Shown here: piece by piece, positions 62,212 to 64,000 of the stretch
Layout: every line of letters begins with the position of its first letter
Numbering within the stretch: the stretch's first letter is position 1
The notes under the pieces: model-generated
Databases searched by the model: none
The model's input: the letters and a program-made list of their open reading frames with translations, nothing else
What the model was told of the DNA's origin: nothing
Assembly (NCBI RefSeq): GCF_001187725.1
Contig: NZ_LGIQ01000005.1
Location: forward strand, 114,760 to 178,759
From: Brevibacillus reuszeri
Lineage (GTDB): Bacteria > Bacillota > Bacilli > Brevibacillales > Brevibacillaceae
Length of the DNA stretch: 64,000 nt
Direction: 5' to 3'
Position numbers and translations under genes: made by a program

Positions 62212-62502
62212 ATGATGAATACTCCACTTGGACGTTTTCGCGTAATCGGCATTCTGGAAGGAATCTCGTATTTGGTATTGCTCGGGATTGCCATGCCACT
62301 CAAGTATTTTCTCGATGTACCAGCCGCAGTAAAAATCGCTGGATCTCTTCACGGTGTGTTATTTGTTCTTTATATTTTGGCACTTGCCCATGTGACGCTG
62401 AAAAACAGATGGTCAATCATTCGGGTAATTGGTGCTTTTATCGCATCCCTGCTTCCTTTTGGAAACTTTGTGCTGGATGCGCGTTTGAGAAAAGAGCAAT
62501 AG
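62212..62502 (+). CDS. DUF3817 membrane protein
   Basis: A 96-residue protein with three helices. FRVIGILEGISYLVLLGIAMPLK, HGVLFVLYILALA and LLPFGNFVLDARLRK are the DUF3817 landmarks. ATG 62212 is chosen for spacing from CAAGGATGG; ATG 62200 is in frame and overlaps that site. TTTATAATG just upstream is a likely -10 element. Family function unknown. Confidence 0.85.
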   Translation: MMNTPLGRFRVIGILEGISYLVLLGIAMPLKYFLDVPAAVKIAGSLHGVLFVLYILALAHVTLKNRWSIIRVIGAFIASLLPFGNFVLDARLRKEQ

Positions 62503-62597
62503 TTGGGTTGTTTTGATGGTGAAGGCGGGTAAATCGTACCCGTCTTTGCTTCATATAGAAATATATATTTTTCGGGAAAGAGATGGGGAGGATTCGT

Positions 62598-62795
62598 GTG
62601 GAGACCAGAATATTAGCGGGAAATCTAGTATGGGACGAGGAAGGTCAATTGCTTCTCGAAACCGTGACGGAGGATCGGTTTGTATTGGTTCTCCCACAAA
62701 TCATTACGCTCACGGAAACAGAGGAAAAGCTGGCAAGCGATGAGCTGAGCGAGAAGCATAGCGGTCTGAACGTGATTGCACGCTGCTTTGTATAA
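62598..62795 (+). CDS. Small protein of unknown function
   Basis: A 65-residue acidic protein (AGNLVWDEEGQLLLETVTED, then LPQIITLTETEEKLASDELS). GTG 62598 is six bases after GGGGAGG at 62585-62591; ATG 62583 overlaps that site. Ends just before two hairpins. No family recognised. Confidence 0.6.
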   Translation: METRILAGNLVWDEEGQLLLETVTEDRFVLVLPQIITLTETEEKLASDELSEKHSGLNVIARCFV

Positions 62796-62825
62796 AAAAA
62801 GCAGAGAGCCGGGTAGTCACGGCTT

Positions 62826-62908
62826 GATCTGTTTCGTTAAAACTGATAATTCCGAAAACAGATCACAAGAAACCAGTTCATTACTTGCGCATGATGAGCT
62901 GGTTTTTT
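62826..62908 (+). terminator. Hairpin pair ending in a terminator
   Basis: GATCTGTTT (62826-62834) pairs with AAACAGATC (62856-62864). A second stem AACCAGTTCAT (62871-62881) with ATGAGCTGGTT (62894-62904 region) runs into TTTTTT. The second is the terminator; the first may be a 3' protecting hairpin. The rest of 62796-63082 shows no gene. Confidence 0.65.
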
Positions 62909-63082
62909 GCGTTGGTATAAAAGCAAATGCTAGGCTCATGATTCTAAAATGTAAGGTTATTGTATGGATTTCGCCTCTTTCGTTTACAGAAAGGAATAAA
63001 GGGAATATCGTATTCTTACAGACTGAATTCGTTTCTTTCCAGATAGAATCACGTACTCTCGAGATAAAATACAGGTGGAGGG

Positions 63083-64000
63083 TTGAGCATCCTGAAGACG
63101 AAACAGGAACAGCCACTTAGAGAAAACAGCAAGCTGAAAAGACTGCTCGAATTATTTCTCGTTTCAACGAAGCTAGGGATTACTTCCTTTGGCGGACCAA
63201 TTGCTCATCTTGGCTATTTTCACGAGGAATATATCAAACGCAGAAAATGGCTAGATGAGCGAAGCTATGCCGAGCTTGTAGCGGTATGCCAAATTCTCCC
63301 TGGTCCAGCGAGCAGTCAGGTTGGTATCGGGATTGGGATCATGCGTGGCGGGCTGCTTGGAGGGCTTGTTGCCTGGTTCGGCTTTACGCTGCCTTCTGTT
63401 CTTGCCCTCGTATTGTTCGCGTATTTTTTGCAGGGGGTAGATACGGCTCATGCAGGCTGGATTCACGGATTAAAAATCGTAGCTGTTGCCATCGTGGCAC
63501 ATGCTGTCATGGGAATGGCGAAGAAACTTGCCCCTGATCGAAGCCGGGCAACAATCGCCATTTTGGCAGCTGCGGCTACTTTGTTATGGCCAACTGCCTT
63601 TACGCAGATAACGGTCATTTTCTTGGCTGGACTGCTCGGCTGGAGCTTCTATCGAACCGAGGATACCCCTGCTGTACCAGTTATTCACGTACCCATAAAG
63701 AGCTCAGCCGCTGTGCTTTGTCTGACGTTATTTGGTGGATTGCTGATCTTCCTGCCCGTATTGAATGGCATGTTGTCCTTCTCATGGCTTGCGATGTTTG
63801 ACAGCTTTTACAGGGCAGGCTCCCTTGTTTTTGGGGGAGGGCATGTCGTTCTTCCTCTACTAGAAAGAGAAGTATTGCCAGCGGGCTGGTTAACAAAAGA
63901 ACAATTTTTGGCCGGGTACGGAGCGGCTCAAGCGGTACCAGGTCCATTGTTTACTTTTGCCGCCTATTTGGGGGCTGTCAGGAATGGATGGACAGGTGCT
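63083..64000 (+). CDS. chrA: Chromate transporter (ChrA), cut by window end
   Basis: At least 306 residues of a ChrA-family chromate exporter. Domain 1 reads KLGITSFGGPIAHLGYF, ICQILPGP-type VAVCQILPGPASSQVGIGIG; domain 2 begins near residue 195 with SFYRAGSLVFGGGHVVLPLL and AAQAVPGPLFTFAAYLG. It exports chromate anions. The start is unclear: TTG 63083 is the only usual codon but directly abuts GGTGGAGGG, whereas CTG 63092 has correct spacing. No stop codon before base 64000. Confidence 0.88.
   Translation, partial: MSILKTKQEQPLRENSKLKRLLELFLVSTKLGITSFGGPIAHLGYFHEEYIKRRKWLDERSYAELVAVCQILPGPASSQVGIGIGIMRGGLLGGLVAWFGFTLPSVLALVLFAYFLQGVDTAHAGWIHGLKIVAVAIVAHAVMGMAKKLAPDRSRATIAILAAAATLLWPTAFTQITVIFLAGLLGWSFYRTEDTPAVPVIHVPIKSSAAVLCLTLFGGLLIFLPVLNGMLSFSWLAMFDSFYRAGSLVFGGGHVVLPLLEREVLPAGWLTKEQFLAGYGAAQAVPGPLFTFAAYLGAVRNGWTGA

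Overview
The window looks like chromosomal DNA of a spore-forming Bacillota of the Paenibacillaceae type, most like Brevibacillus. The evidence is about 50 % GC, strong AAAGGAGG ribosome-binding sites, many TTG/GTG starts, a SpoVR gene, HelD, an aa3-type quinol oxidase operon, BrfA and an Agr-type peptide system. The genus is inferred from gene content and has not been checked by a search. I see no rRNA, tRNA, CRISPR array, insertion sequence or prophage; this is mostly core and metabolic chromosome.

Layout. 1-800: an acidic protein built from in-frame repeats. 0.8-8.7 kb: a molybdenum-cofactor/formate block (mobA; fdhD on the other strand; an oxalate/formate-type transporter; DUF2294; a formate-dehydrogenase-like molybdoenzyme; moeA; mobB). 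Two leaders in this block share a 16-nt motif and each ends in an intrinsic terminator, so they look like two copies of one unassigned riboswitch-like element. 8.9-15 kb: acetyltransferase, DinB-like protein, flavohaemoprotein with a Crp/Fnr-type box, a short Crp/Fnr regulator, a metallo-beta-lactamase-fold hydrolase and oligoendopeptidase F. 15.2-21.8 kb: ArsR regulator plus MFS pump, a branched-polyamine synthase homologue behind a long structured leader with two terminators, DoxX and HelD. 22-27.8 kb: YheO-type regulator with esterase and M42 peptidase, SDR, and small proteins. 28-29.4 kb: an Agr-like operon (sensor-like membrane protein lacking a kinase, AgrB, and a 48-residue AgrD with Ser instead of Cys). 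29.5-38 kb: SpoVR, SDR-cupin pair, GntR regulator, 3-hydroxyacyl-CoA dehydrogenase, M20 amidohydrolase, and a chemoreceptor with a sigma-D-type promoter.

38.2-46.8 kb: brfA (ribosome rescue; its terminator lies before its stop codon), then a PucR-type regulator and an apparently undescribed catabolic operon (OPT transporter, DUF917, DUF1177, AroM, a small unknown protein, amidase). 47-52.7 kb: TerC-family protein, a small membrane protein and qoxABCD. 52.8-59.2 kb: acetyltransferase and an amino-acid-type ABC importer followed by two amidohydrolases. 59.3-64 kb: short FAD protein, DHA2 drug pump with PadR regulator, DUF3817, a small unknown protein and a chromate transporter cut by the window end.

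The most novel-looking items are the paired formate/molybdoenzyme leaders, the polyamine-synthase leader, the kinase-less Agr operon with its AgrA-like direct repeats, and the DUF917/DUF1177/AroM operon. Product names rest on reading conserved motifs; no database search was run.
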